DNA of 64,000 bases, taken from assembly GCF_037038585.1 (NCBI RefSeq), contig NC_092541.1, positions 6,496,945-6,560,944 on the forward strand, written 5' to 3'. Of this stretch, positions 48,383 to 61,194 are shown in pieces. The notes beneath the pieces were generated by a model. That model was not told the DNA's origin. It searched no databases and worked only from the letters and a program-made list of their open reading frames with translations. Within the stretch, counting starts at the first letter, position 1. Each line of letters starts with the position of its first letter. This stretch comes from Patagioenas fasciata. Its lineage: Eukaryota; Chordata; Aves; Columbiformes; Columbidae. A program made the translations under genes and the position numbers.

Positions 48383-48572
48383 CACAGAAAGAAAAGAGAA
48401 GAAAAGAGAAGAAAAGAGAAGAAAAAAGAAAAGAGAAGAGAAGAGAAGAAAAGAAAAGAAAAGAAAAGAAAAGAAAAGAAAAGAAAAGAAAAGAAAAGAA
48501 AAGAAAAGAAAAGAAAAGAAAAGAAAAGAAAAGAAAAGAAAAGAAAAGAAAAGAAAAGAAGAAAAGAAAAGA
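48383..48572. repeat. (GAAAA)n microsatellite
   Basis: About 190 bp of AAGAAAAGAA-type pentanucleotide repeat, purine-rich on the plus strand, just upstream of the OR6-like start codon. Low-complexity Phe/Leu/Ser open frames on the minus strand are by-products. Confidence 0.95.
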
Positions 48573-48599
48573 TGGCAAGTTGAAAAGAAAAAAGGAAAA

Positions 48600-51515
48600 A
48601 TTATAATGATAAAAAACGGAAAACATGAGGAGGGGGAAAAAAGGAAGAGCATTATTACATGCAGATTGTGTACTATTTTGAAAATATAAGAACAAATTCA
48701 ATAAGATATTTTGATATCTGGTTCATATTTGGTGGCCTAGATTATTACTGAAATCCATTGATGTCAAAGGACCATATAACAGCTGGATGCCAAGTTCTTT
48801 TTAACTTGCAGAGGATACTGGATATTCAGGCTGCCTCTGCATAACTTCGGCAACTGTACCTAGTTCTGCAAAGACATCATTCCCGTTCAGTCTGTGGGGT
48901 TCAGCTTGGTACCCACTGTATTTTCCCGGCGTAGAAATCCTCACGATATTCAACAAATGAAACATGTATTCCAGAGGGCAATATGTGTTATTCTAAATAA
49001 AGCTCTCAGTGAAGATGGATCAAGTTTTGGAGGAACGTATTTCTCTGTATCTCTTCCCCTCCCGTTCCCCATTTTTCCATTTCTCCATCTATCCACCTTC
49101 CTAAAAAATTTGATGAGCCTAATTTTCCCATAGATTTCTCCATTTCCACAGGTCAATACTGAAAAAAAACCAAAACCTTTCACACTGGAAAATGCACACC
49201 TCTCTTCTTTAACCTTACTGTACTCTAAGCTAAGATAGGAAATGCTTTTTCATCTTGTTTTTAAGTTCTGTTAGTGTAATACTTTATTTCATGTTAAAAG
49301 CAAATAAACAAACCACCTCTTCCCACCTCCCCAGAATTATTAAAGCATATAATAAACTAGGTTTTCAGCAATGGAAAAACATTCATCTTCATAAAGCAAT
49401 TCATTGACACTGAAGCAGCAGTCCGGATACTCATCATTTAAAACCTTTTGTAGCTTCAGAAGCAGTAATATAAACCACGACTGAAGACTTGTAACATGCA
49501 AACTCATATAGCTTCATAACTTTGTTAGTGTTAGTTTTTACTACCATGAGAAATTCCACAGGTCTAAAAAGAAGCAGAAAAGTAATTATGGGATTTCTCC
49601 CTAAAAAACACAAGTGTTGGTAAAACCAACTTGAACTGCAAAATTTTGTCTTTTTTTTCTAAGTGCAAAATACATTATTAACCAATTTGTCTACATACTA
49701 TATGTATTCAGTAGTTCCTGACCTGACCAGTATTAGTTCTGCCTATAAAACCAGGGATATCTGAGTGTTTCCAATTTCAAATTATCTTTCACATCAGTTG
49801 AATCTCTAAATAAGCAATTGCAAGAGAGTGATAGTGCTTCTCCTAAGTCAAATACAATGCTTATATTTCTCTGTCCCTTGAACTGGAGTTAATACCTGAG
49901 CTACCATAATATCAGAAGACCATACTGAGAAGCTGGAATTCTGATGAAATTTAGACAGCCATCAGTTTAGTTTTGTAATATACAATATACTCAGCTTGTC
50001 TTATTTCTTGGGAATGTAGATATACAGGCATATCCAGGTAATAGTGCTTTCATTGAGAGGAAAAACTCTAAAGCAGGTCAGACGGATAATTCCATAGCAA
50101 TGTCTCCTCCTCTCTTCCTTGACTCAACAAGTGCATGTCAACAAGCAGCTCAGAAGCCTAGGTGTGTTGCTCAGTGTCGTTCGCATGTATGCTGTAGATG
50201 TTGAAATGTCGAAGGATTAATTCCTCCTTGGAGGAAGGTGATTACCCTACAAAAATTACTGAAGAATAACAGTGAAAAACTTCCTTCTCTTCTTACCTTC
50301 ACACCACTTCAGCAGTCGTGGAAGCTCTGCAAAACATACTGACATAATTGCTTCTTATGTGTTCACAAAAAAGCTGTTCCGTATACGACTACATAAGCTG
50401 TAAGTAATTACTCATGGGATTTCAGTGTTTACTCTGGCTTTGGGTAACTGAGGTACCCAAGAAGAAAGCTCATGAAGATTAATTGTATATTTCTGAGACT
50501 CTTTCTTCAGCATTTACAGTTAATGAAACAAAACAATAACCCAACTTAGCTGCTGTGAAACATTTTCTGGAGGTGACTATTCCTTGGTTACCTGCTAGTG
50601 ATTGTTCCTGTGAACAAGCTACTGACAGAGGTTCCTCAGGAAGCCACCCAATGAACATGTACTTGAGTAATTATCTGTTACTGTGCCTACATGATCAACT
50701 GTGTTTTCACAAAGTATATCACCCTGCAAATGGAACTAATTTGTTTACACTTTTTTTGGTGGCCATTTCAGAAACATGTATTTGTTTGACAGATCTCACT
50801 CAAGACCTTCCGCAAGACCGCAACCTTTCTGGAGAGAAAGCTACTATACCACATCTGAAACATAAATAGGCATCTCTGTTCATGTAAGGGAACGTCTTTG
50901 CATAAGAGCCTACTCTTTTTTTCAGTTCATAACTTCTTTGCCTTTTAACTGTAGCCAACTAGCTCCCCTTTAGACCAGATCAAAAGATAACTCCATAGTT
51001 AGTTTCTCCTAATTACTGTTTGCTATAGATAGTACAGGCAAGTACACGTCTGTCATTATTGGGGTTATTCAATTTGAACACTGCAGAAAATAAATTCCTC
51101 AGAACCACAAGGAGTCCATGTAGACTGGGGCATCGTGTAATGTGAGTGTAACCAGGCTAGAGCCATGCAGGATGGAATTCAAAGAAGGATCACAGGAGAC
51201 AATAGACTTAGAGCAGTCTGGATAAAATATAACCAATATAACCAATGGAGAGAGCTGAAGTCTCTCTCTATATACTAGAGTTAGTAGACAGTCCAGGAAT
51301 GTTTCTCAAAACTAGAATTTAAATTCCTGAGATTCACTTAAAATCACATAGACTTTATTAGGTATATTATTTGAATTGGAAGTGAAGATCTATTTTGCTT
51401 ACTGAGAGATATTGTTTATGGAAAAGTGTGGGTTTTGATGTGTTTTGTGTTTGTGTGTATGACTGCAGATATCACTGGAATTAATCTAGACCATTACCTT
51501 GTATTAATTACTCAG
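48600..51515. other. Intergenic DNA, nothing recognised
   Basis: AT-rich sequence without recognisable genes or clear repeats. Confidence 0.45.
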
Positions 51516-52755
51516 TTAATTACTCAGTTCCTCACCAAGGGGAAGTTGTGCTTGACGAACCTCATTGACTTTTATGAGGACATAACAAGATGGATGGATG
51601 ATGGCAGAGCAGTGGACGTGATCTACCTTGACTTGAGTAAGGCATTTGATGCAGCATCCTCACAGCATCCTCACAGCTAAACTGAGGGAGTGCGGTCTGG
51701 ATGACCGGGTAGTGAGGTGGGTTGCGAACTGGCTGAAGGCAGGAAGCCAGCGAGTGGTGGTCAATGGTGCGGAGTCCAGTTGGAGGCCTGTATCTAGTGC
51801 AGTGCCTGAGGGGTCAGTACTGGGGCCTGTGCTATTCAATATATTTATCAATGATTTGAACGAAGGAATAGAGTGACTGTCAGCAAGTTTGCTGATGACA
51901 CCAAGCTGGGAGGAGTGGCTGACACTGGAAGCTGTGCTGCCATCCAGAGACCTGGACAGGCTGGAGAGTTGGGCGGGGAAAAATTTAATGAAATATAACA
52001 AGGGCAAGTGTAGGAACAACCCCAAGTTCCAGTATAAGTTTGGGAATTAGACCTATTAGAGAGCAGTGTAGGGGAAAGGGACCTCGGGGTCCTGGTGGAC
52101 AGCAGGGTGACCATGAGCCAGCACTGGGCCCTTGTGGCCAGGAAGGCCAATGGTACCTGGGGTGGATTAGAAGGAGGGTGGTCAGTAGGTCAGAGAGGTT
52201 CTCCTGCCCCTCTACTCTGCTTTGATGAGACCACACCTGGAATATTGTGTGCATTTGTGGCCCCTCAGTTCCAGAAGGACAGGGAACTGCTGGAGAGAGT
52301 CCAGCGCAGGGCAACGAAGATGCTGAAGGGAGTGGAGCATCTCCCGTGTGAGGAAAGGCTGAGGGAGCTGGGGCTCTGGAGCTGGAGAAGAAGAGACTGA
52401 GGGGTGACCTCATTAATGTTTACAGATATATAAAGGGTGAGTGTCAGGAGGATGGAGCCAGGCTCTTCTCGCTGACAACCAATGACAGGACAAGGGGTAA
52501 TGGGTTCAAACTGGAACTCAAGACATTCCACTTAAATTTGAGAAGAAACTTCTCCTCAGTGAGGGTGGCAGAGCCTGGCCCAGGCTGCCCAGGGAGGTTG
52601 TGGAGTCTCCTTCTCTGCAGACATTCAAACCCGCCTGGACACCTTCCTGTGGAACCTCAGCTGGGTGTTCCTGCTCCATGGGGGGATTGGACATGATGAT
52701 CTTTTGAGGTCCCTTCCAATCCCTGACATTCTGGGATTCTGTGATTCTGTGAATT
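51516..52755 (+). mobile_element. CR1 LINE, C-terminal half of ORF2 plus 3' end
   Basis: The plus strand reads RT from about 51530 ([34 protein letters not shown]) and [20 protein letters not shown] near 51790-51860. Then come the CR1 C-terminal segments ([20 protein letters not shown]) and a 3' end with ATTCTGGGATTCTGTGATTC near 52745. A local duplication (CACAGCATCCT twice near 51660) and other frame breaks make it inactive. It is a close relative of the CR1 at 12054-12720. Confidence 0.88.
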
Positions 52756-53153
52756 ACTTAAATGCCCATCCTTGTGAAGAAAGTGGACATAACTGTTTAT
52801 TTGGTGTCTCAAGTTCTTCGAATCACAGTTTCATATTAAGTTGGACCAAGGTCAGAATGAAATTATTTTCTTTGATACAGACCAAAAAATCCATTAAGAG
52901 AAGGCAATGATGTTTATTGCCTTTTCTACTGGTCAGGAATGATATGTGTTGTGTTCAGTAGAAACACATTCTTTTACATTCACACAGTGCCAGCATTAAT
53001 TGATTTTAGGTTAACATGCAGATTGACTCAGGAAAAGAAATCCTTAACCACTGATGTCTAAACAAAACCATAATCTTCATTTCTGTGAAAGTAAAATTCT
53101 TATTAGACATTCGTAGGATTCGGACAAAATCAAGATTGTCTGCAAGTATTATA

Positions 53154-54693
53154 TTAGTGATCAGTCCCAGAAACCCTGGAGACAACAGCCATGCCACACA
53201 AGACCTTCCATAAAGTGTCTTTTACTTTCTGGTTCGTCAAGCAGGAAATGAATGGATTTAGCACTGGAGCGACTACAGTATGAATTATGGAAACCAGTTT
53301 GTTGAGATCCAAGGAGTCCATACATGGAGAGGGTGGTTGAAAAGACGGTGATCGCAGTCAGGTGAGAAACACAGGTGGAGAAAGCTTTCTTCTTGTTCTA
53401 AGCCATGGGAATGACACTGTTTCCCACAGCATTCTCCTGGAGAAACTGGCTGCTCATGGCTTGGATGGTCATACACTTCACTGGTAGCTGTGTTCAGTTT
53501 TGGGCTGCTCACTGCAAGAAAGACATTGAGGTACTGGAGAGAACTCAGAAAAAGGCAACAAAGCTGCTGAAGGGTGTAGAGGACAAGCCTTATGAGTAGT
53601 GGCTGAGGGAACTGGGGCTGTTTAGCTTTAACCTGGTTGAGGGAAGACCTTCTTGATCTGAAAGGAGGTTGTAGCACAGAGGAGGTTGCCCTCTTCTCCC
53701 AAGTTACAGGCTATAGGATGAGAGGAAATGGCCTCAAGTTGTACCAGGGGAGGTTATTAGATATTAGGAAAAAAGTCTTCCTGGAAGGGGTTGTCAGGCC
53801 TTGGAACAGGCTGCCCAAGGAAGTGGTTGAGCCACCATCCCTGGAGGTGTTTAAAAGATATGTAGATGAAGTTCTTAAGGACATGGTTTAGTCTCAGTGT
53901 TACGTTAACAGTTGGACTTGATGATCTTGAGGGTCTATTCCAACCAAAGTGGTTTTATGAATGCACAAAATGGTGTTGATTATGCACATGTAAGAAATTG
54001 TGATGATGGAGAGAGGGATTAACAGAATAAACAAGGCAAGGATGAAGTCCACTGTCTCTGCAAGTGACCACTCAGTGCAAGAGAGGTTGAGCAAAGGGCT
54101 GATGTCACAGTAAAAGTGATTGATGACTTTGGGGACACAGAAAGAGAGCTGGGAAATGAAGAAGACCTTTAGCACAGACGTCAGAAAGCCAACCAGCCAA
54201 AAGCCCATGGCCAGCTGCATATAGAGTCTTTAGTTTATGATGACTGGGTAGCACAGGGGGTTGCAGATGGCCACATGGCAGTTGTAGGCCATGACAGCCA
54301 GGAGGACACATTCGGTACAGACCAAGGCAATGAAGAAGTATAACTGGGCCATACAAACTGTGAAGGAGATGCTCGTATTCTTCACCAGAAAGCTGACCAG
54401 CAATTTGGGAACAGTGACTGAGATGTATCAGGCCTCTAGGAAAGACTGATGGTTGAGAAGTGCATAGGCTTGTGCAGTTGATGATTTCTTCTGATTAAAG
54501 TGATGATGATTAAGTTTTCAAGGACAGTTAACAAATACAAAATGAGGAAAATCATAAACAACAGAGCCTGCGTCTGGATGGCAGGGAATCCAACGCTGAT
54601 GAATGCTTGGGTACGGGGATCATTTTTCTGTATCACAATGAGCTTGAAGACCTGGAACATGTAAGGAGGAATAAATAAGAAAATAAGGAACAT
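53154..54693 (-). pseudogene. OR6-like olfactory receptor pseudogene split by a CR1
   Basis: The N-terminal part (from 54693; FISVGFPAIQTQALLFMIFL, then LLTVLENLIIITLIRRNHQLHKPMHF) is OR6-like with the EN TM1 signature. A frameshift follows in TM2. TM3 reads [20 protein letters not shown] (the DRY is degraded to NCH), then a stop near 54231. 53964-54220 gives SQLSFCVPKVINHFYCDISPLL and SYMCIINTILCI. The CR1 at 53414-53958 then interrupts the gene. Beyond it are [17 protein letters not shown] and, after another shift, [14 protein letters not shown] and APVLNPFISCLTNQKV, ending at the stop at 53154-53156. It is the third member of the tandem OR6-like set and is nonfunctional. Confidence 0.92.
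53414..53958 (+). mobile_element. CR1 LINE inserted in the OR6-like pseudogene
   Basis: A plus-strand CR1 3' fragment containing the C-terminal ORF2 segments ([40 protein letters not shown]) and the 3' end GATCTTGAGGGTCTATTCCA. A 5-bp GAATG occurs at both edges (53409-53413 and 53959-53963), a plausible target duplication: removing one copy restores the receptor sequence across the junction. Confidence 0.88.
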
Positions 54694-54699
54694 ATTGTT

Positions 54700-55200
54700 T
54701 CATCTCCTCCAAGCGTCTTTTCCATACTGCAAATACACAAGTTAAGTAGACATTCCACAGCAGTTATTTATGTGACATTCTTTATTATTTAACCACTCCT
54801 GAAAATTTTTGAGTCCTACAGCATTATAGGGCTGGTGATTCAGATCTTGGTTCCAAGAAAATATTTAAGCTGTACTGATTTCCTCACAGGCCTTCTTACT
54901 CCTTTCTTTACTTAGAAGACAGTCAAAGGGAAAGCCGAAGATTACTAAATGTGCTTTTCATCTAAGTTCTGAGCTACACCTCAGATGGCCACACAGCAGA
55001 TATCTAGATATCTAGATAAAAGCACAGTCTTGATAAACGGCTGAACTCATGTAAGGGAAATGTAGCTTGAGCTGTTTTTGTCTCTCCCTTTCTTTTGATT
55101 ATAGGCAGAAGAAAGTGCTTGTTCTCTCAGACATAGTGCTTTAGTCAAGTTTGCCAGGGTTCTGGAGTATATGTGTATTTTTTTTCTTTCAGAATTGGGA
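54700..55200. other. Upstream region of the OR pseudogene
   Basis: Nothing recognised. Confidence 0.4.
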
Positions 55201-55206
55201 CAGAAC

Positions 55207-56495
55207 TGATGGCCTGGTTTTGGTTGAAACAGGGCCAATTCTCTTTCAGTGAATTTTCCTTTCAGTTAAGTTTCTTCTACGTATCTGCACTTTTCCGAAG
55301 GTGGCTACGTGTTTTTCAGACAGTGTCTGTGTGGCAGATGCGCTCTCCCTGCCATGTCCCCCAAGAGCACAGAAACACCTAGGTTGATGGACAACTATGG
55401 TCATGTATACACCCCTTGGTCAACAGACAGGATGTTTGACCAATGAGACAACTTGGTTGAGAGAAGCTTCTGAACAACTACCGTAAATGATCGCAACTCA
55501 GATTCAACTCAGGTATAAATGGAGTCTGCTGGAAGCTGGTCTTCCTCAGAGCACGGGGTTGCGGTTGAAGGCTCTCATCCTTAGACTGGTCATCTAGGAA
55601 TCATTCCCCAGGGTCTCAGACACCTTCCTAATCTATTAAGTGATCATCTGGGTACTGCTGAGAGTCCTCTCTTTGACACAGAGTGGGAAGACGCACATTT
55701 TGAACCATCCCTCTAGAGTTTTGTGATCTGATCCCTTTGAGTTTGAGTCAGTTGTGTAGTCATTGAACTCCTAACTGGTATCTGAACTTTTGTTGTGTAG
55801 CGCTACCAGAGTGCTGAATAATTTTGGATAAACCCCATTTGTAGTTGGTTTCTGTTAAGCAGCTCTGGTTAGAATAATGTCTCTTCAGAGTTTGTTGCCT
55901 ACGTAAATTTTTTTGGGTGTTGCCTCTGTGACAGTCTGCTTCAAAGAACTGATAATACCTTATGTTTATGGTTTTACTGAGCTAATGGTAGGAATTGCAT
56001 GCAGAAAAGACCCATGTTTATACTTATTACTATAGCAGCCCAGGTCACTGATAGATCTCTTATGAGAGAGCGAGGGGTCATAAAAGGCCTGTACCAGTAG
56101 GGAGGGGTGGACAGAACAGGTGACCCAAGTTGGCCAACAAGGCATTCCACGCATCACACTCAGTTTAAAGCTGAGTCGTCATGAGGGGGTCTTCCTCTCT
56201 TTGTTCATGGCCAACATCTGAAGAGGACCCTGCCTGTTCTGCCAGCAGTCCTGATTCCAGTCCATGCATTCCTGAATCCAGTTCCTGTCTACTGTGGAGT
56301 CCAGTCCAGGACTTCCTGATGTCTGTCCTGCAACCACAGGCATGATGCCAGCAACTGCATGGGATTCTGTGACCATCCGGGACACTCAATATTGGCTTTG
56401 CGTATTTTGCATTATTTCTTTTATTAGTAGTATTATCACTAAAACTGTTTTAATTTTCCAACTGTAAGTGTCTCTCCCTTTCTCTTCCAGGAGGA
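55207..56495 (+). repeat. Old LTR (same family as 15394) carrying a nested LTR
   Basis: The outer LTR starts near TGATGGCCTGGTTTTGG and matches the LTR at 15394-16118 on both sides of an inner insertion (55330-55933). Its shared blocks include CTCTTTCAGTGAATTTTCC, CATGTTTATACTTATTACTA and TGGCTTTGCGTATTTTGC. The match fades near 56495. It is a diverged fossil. Confidence 0.65.
55330..55933 (+). repeat. Nested solo LTR with 5-bp target duplication
   Basis: Begins TGTGGCAGATGCG and ends CCTCTGTGACA, with GTCTG on both sides (55325-55329 and 55934-55938). A TATA-like GGTATAAATGG lies near 55514. It inserted into the older LTR, so it is the younger of the two. Confidence 0.7.
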
Positions 56496-56599
56496 GGAGA
56501 AAATATTTTTCATATAAAACATTAAGAAAAAAATCATTAATGTTATGGAATGTTACAAACATTTCCACACAAAAATAAACATGTGCTTTACCAATTTCA

Positions 56600-56815
56600 T
56601 TATTTATGGGACATGAAGAAGGGCTTCTTCAAGTACATCAGCAGCAAAAGGAAGGTTAGGGAAGATGTAGGTACACATCTCTGGAGACATTCAAAACCTT
56701 TCTGGTCACATTCCTGTGCAACCTACTCTAGGTGTACCTGCTTTAGCAGGTGGGTTGGACGGGATGATCTCCAGAGGTCACTTGACCCCTAACCATTCTA
56801 TGATTCTGTGATGAT
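56600..56815 (+). mobile_element. CR1 LINE, rearranged short fragment
   Basis: The first part (KKGFFKYISSKRKVRED) belongs to the middle of CR1 ORF2. The rest is the 3' end (GGTTGGACGGGATGATCTCC, then ATTCTATGATTCTGTGATG). The copy is therefore internally deleted. Confidence 0.75.
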
Positions 56816-56819
56816 CTTT

Positions 56820-57825
56820 CATATTCAATATATGACTTCCACATTTCTGAGCTTGCACTCTGTGTGAGACTCCTCAACTGTATTTTAGCAAATTGTTGTA
56901 AGCAACTTCCATGAGATTTGTGGCATTTAATTTAAGCCGTGGTAAATGCTGACAACAGATAAATTGTTTTCTAGTATAGCAAATGGAGATCTAAGCAGTA
57001 CAAGAGAAAAACCTAGCTTGTGTGATTTTAGCATTCTATAGAATACAAACTATAATTGAAAAGAGGATGAATGAAAAGGATGTCAAAAAGAGGAAATGAA
57101 AGTGATGTTTACACATTCCAATATAGGCTTTAAAAATTCCCAAACTACCTTATAATACCTTAGAATAATGACTTAAAATAATCTAATTTAAAAAAAAGAT
57201 GATTAATTAGAGTATTTCAAGATCACTCACAGGTGATATATAATGTCCATGCATAGGTTTGAGAATTGTTAATGTCACATGAAGTTTCTCAGGGAAAAAT
57301 TATGCTGAATGCATTTTACACTCTAGTCCACTGAAGGTGGAACACAAGTACCAATTTTCACTGCATAAATATCTTCACTATCTTCAGAATAGCTGCTATT
57401 GCATATAATACAGAGAGGGGGTGAGGGTAAGGTTATATATAACTCAAAATAGAATACTGCTTAAAGTTAAGGAGAAAACCAATTAATATTATATGTATTA
57501 ATTATTATTATATAACCAAGTAATATTAATGTCAAAATGCAATGGCATATACGAATGCTGCTTCTGTTGTCACCCTCATTTAATGTGCTAACCAGCTCTT
57601 CAAAAACTACTGCTCGTTGTTTTTCTTTCTCCGAAGTCAGTGCTGTCTGTGTGTTAAGACATTGGACTGGAACTTGGGGCATTTCTGCTCTGCTGTTGGC
57701 TCATAATCACATGACGGGTAGCTTTGACCAATAAATCTTTTCACTTACCAGTGCCTTAGTTTTGCCATATATAAAAAGTGATTATATAAACATTATCTAC
57801 AGCTAAAAAAAAGCCAAGTGCATGT
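56820..57825. other. Intergenic DNA, nothing recognised
   Basis: AT-rich sequence without gene features. Confidence 0.45.
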
Positions 57826-57829
57826 ATGA

Positions 57830-58115
57830 GATCAGTGAAAAAGATCCAATGAGAAGCAAGACCCTGAACTGAAATATTGCTATGGGACTGAATCACGGTG
57901 AGAATGGTCTGTAAAAGATACAAAAGTGTATGGTTTTCTGTGCTCGGGTGGGACCTCTGTGCAGGTGCCAGCTTGACCCAGCCCTCCTGCTATTCTGATC
58001 CATTAATTTTTTTTTCATTTCTGAGAATATTTTTTCCTGAAAGTTTGATCCACGAGAGGTTACCAGGCCTTGCCTGAAAGTTTGCCTCCGGAGCTCTAAA
58101 ACACCGACTCCGGAG
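57830..58115 (+). repeat. LTR-like dispersed repeat, copy 3 (partial)
   Basis: Diverged match to 3160-3425, including AAGATCCAATGAGAAGCAAG, the GTGGGACCTCTGTGCAGGT block and the GACTCCGGAGTGAAT end. Confidence 0.65.
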
Positions 58116-60380
58116 TGAATGGTTATTAGGGAGGGAAGATGCCTGAAATTTTGCTCTGTGAATGGCTGTCAGGCTCCTGGAGAGAAGGTCAGCAGCGTTT
58201 GGCTTGGTGTGTTTGCTCCATGCAGTGAATAATGGAGCGAACCTGCCACCGAACTCTAAGTTGTGCTTTTCTTTAAGAAATCTAAACATTGTTCTGCAGT
58301 AAGCAGAGCCCTGAATCACTCCCCCAGGACACTCGGAGGGCAGCATTCCCCCATAAGGTGAAGAACTGGGTGGAGGCCCACCATTTGTCCCTGAGCACAG
58401 CTTCAGACACATGGTGGACATACAGAAAGGATTTGCCATGCTGACACTGGTTCAGCAGGTGTGGAAGGAGACATAGCAGAAGAAGAAGAGAACAGGAGTT
58501 GCTGAATTAGAGGGCCTGAAAGCACCACAGGTGAGTTCTGTGGCTGAGGGATAACAGGTTGGGGCTAGAGCACAGTGGTTAACAAAGGTGGTTACAGATG
58601 GAAGGGATGGTCAAGAACAGCCGAGAGGAGGGGAAATACAGACAAAGAAACAACGCTACAAAGAGTCTTCTCAAAAGGAGAAGGAGCCTTTGACTGAACC
58701 ACGGTTGTGAACAGACACAGAATGGAGTGGGAAGGGAAGCTGACACAGAGAAAGGGATTGAGACTGTCAACGTAGAAAGACAGAGAACTGCACAGGTAAG
58801 AGACAGTAGAAAACAGGAGAGACAGATAGACAGAAAGAAAGGATGAATGAGAGATTGGAAGACAGACAGTGAAGAGCAGAGTGGGCACAGGCCAGGAAAA
58901 GAAAAGTACCTGACCCAGAGGAAATCCGAACAGAGAATTATTTGTTTGTACATTAATATAATGTACACTGTACTACCATTTGAAAATAAGAGCTCTGTCT
59001 AAGGAATATGTATTGTAAATACCTAGTATATATTTTTACCTACCTGGATGTAGAATTTTCCATCTAGAAAGAATATTTTCCTCTGCATTATGTGCAGATG
59101 TGCTGTCCGAAGCAGGAGACTTATTCAATACCTAAAAACTACAGGATTTTCTGTGGTGTGGGTTTTGTTTAGGTTGGGTTTGGTTTTGACTTTACTGTCA
59201 ATTCAGGGTTCAGTGTCTTTTTTTCAACACCAACAACATGGGAATCAGAAAATTACAGGAACTGGCTATTCTAGTGGCAGCAGGAACTGGAACAATCTGG
59301 TGGGTGTTTAACCTTTGATAATGATTCTTAACTAGCATATATTTCTGTTGGGCAGCTTGAGTGATGTTTCTTTTAGCTATACTTAGGCAGCTACAATGTA
59401 AGAATTTACACAAAGCTAAATTCCTACTCATATTTTATATTAAAAACAATTTAAATAAGCAAGCATGGACATTTTTCAACTCTTCTGTGAAATTCTAAAA
59501 ATCTGATTAATTTGCTCTGTATATTCCTGTGAGTCCAAGTATCTATCTTCACGTTTACATACCACAATAACGCCTCTGGACTCCAGACCAACAGAAGGAT
59601 CCTGGCATAGAGCTAGTACTCTGTGGAGTAGAATTAGCCATATTTATCCTGCATAGTGGTTAGTCTGGGTCTCCCTTGGTTTGTGTGACCCTATAGTAGC
59701 CTGCTGCAGTGATGTTATCACAGTATGTGCTCGGTGCCCTGGAGCCTGGTGTGATATCAGTTGGCGATATTTGGGAATGAAGAGTTGCCTGGAATAATGT
59801 GGGAGGACTGTTCCAAGCGGAGGAACCAGGACAAGTTCTCATCCATATACTATGTCTGTAGCAGAGCATCCGTTAGAAGTGCTTGTATTTTTGTTGATGG
59901 TACAATTTGGTTCACATCAGAGGAGATCCCACATACTGTCCAGAGCAGAGCCAAAGTGGTGGTGCGGACACCTCACTCCCAAAGGGGACTGCACAGTTTG
60001 TAGCAGCAGCTGAGAACAAACTCTGCTATAAAGCAAACACATTTCCTTTGGCACAAGTGGTCATGGGCCTCATGAAATGCAAATTAAATTCGTCCACAGA
60101 TCTTCAGCATTAATGGATCTATAGGTAACACCAGGCTAGAAAGGTTCCTTGAAACAATGGAGCTTTGTACATCCTCATCACCAGTTTGGTCCCACAAATA
60201 CGCAGTCTGTTAGCTTTGTTCTGCAGTTTCCGTCATAAAGGGGGTGGAGGAAGAGTTGATTTGTTGTTTACTCATTGCTTTCTTATTCTGTCCGAGGTAC
60301 CACCGCTCTTTGTCTCCAACCAGTGACCAATAACCCATAGTCTCCTCTGAATGTAAGGGGCTGAATTGCATCCTGCATAC
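58116..60380. other. Intergenic DNA, purine-rich in part
   Basis: 58440-58900 is purine-rich on the plus strand. The open frames there and at 59761-60113 have no recognisable family. Confidence 0.4.
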
Positions 60381-60381
60381 C

Positions 60382-61192
60382 TGTGGGGTCCCAGTCCAAT
60401 TTCGGACTCAGGAAGGTCCAAAAATGATTCCAAGGGTGAGATTAAGATACAAACGAGGTCAGATGCTGCTCAACAATCTTATTTTATTTGTATGCCTAAT
60501 GACAGAGTAAATCTATCTCATTTTCACACCTAAAGCTAGAGTGACAAAGAGAAAGGGGGGAGGAATTAGGAGGAAAGTTAAGCAAGCATGCGAGAAGATA
60601 AGCAAGAGATAAACAAGAGGTAGTCACCGCCAGGGATCCAAAGGTCTCCTGTGGGGCAGCTCTCAGGTTTCAGGCCTCTGTAGCGCTGGCAGTTTGCAGG
60701 TCTCAGGTCGTGCCAGTAGCAGGGTCCAGGTTCTGGCATCAGAGTCCAGGTCCCAGTAGGTGTTGGCAGCGCTCGGGTCTCAGGTCCGCCGGTCCCAGGT
60801 GGCAGGTTTTGGTCCTGGTGGTGGATGGCCACACTTGCCAGTCATAACCTGGTCATTTTATGGCAGCTGGTGGCAGGTGTTGCCTGAGCACACTGCAGGC
60901 CTGCTCGCAGATGTTGGTGGCTGATATCACTGGAGCTTCACTTGAGCTTACCTAAGCTTCAAGCATTCTTTGTGTTTTAACAATTCACAGTGATCATGCA
61001 TTTTTCACTTTAATTCACTGTATTTAGGCCTTTACAGTGGACCCAATTAAGCAAGCAGTGTGAGCAAGCATTTTTCTGTAACAAGCAGCCTTAAGCATAT
61101 TATTTTAGCAAGCAAGCTTTGAGACAAATAATTCACAATATCTCAGCCTTCCACACTTATGCCGTGTGTTAAGGACCACCACCTTTCACACA
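60382..61192 (-). repeat. Probable LTR fossil, minus orientation
   Basis: On the minus strand it starts near TGTGTGAAAGGTGG and ends GGGACCCCACA. It has a TATA-like GCCATAAAATG near 60858 and AATAAAATAAG near 60480. The centre (60650-60840) is GC-rich with repeated CAGGTCTCAGGTC-like units. No target duplication found, so the ends are tentative. Confidence 0.45.
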
Positions 61193-61194
61193 CA

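Noticed and set aside
48353-48701. Hydrophobic Phe/Leu/Ser-repeat frames
   Set aside because: Translations of the AAAAG microsatellite on the minus strand.
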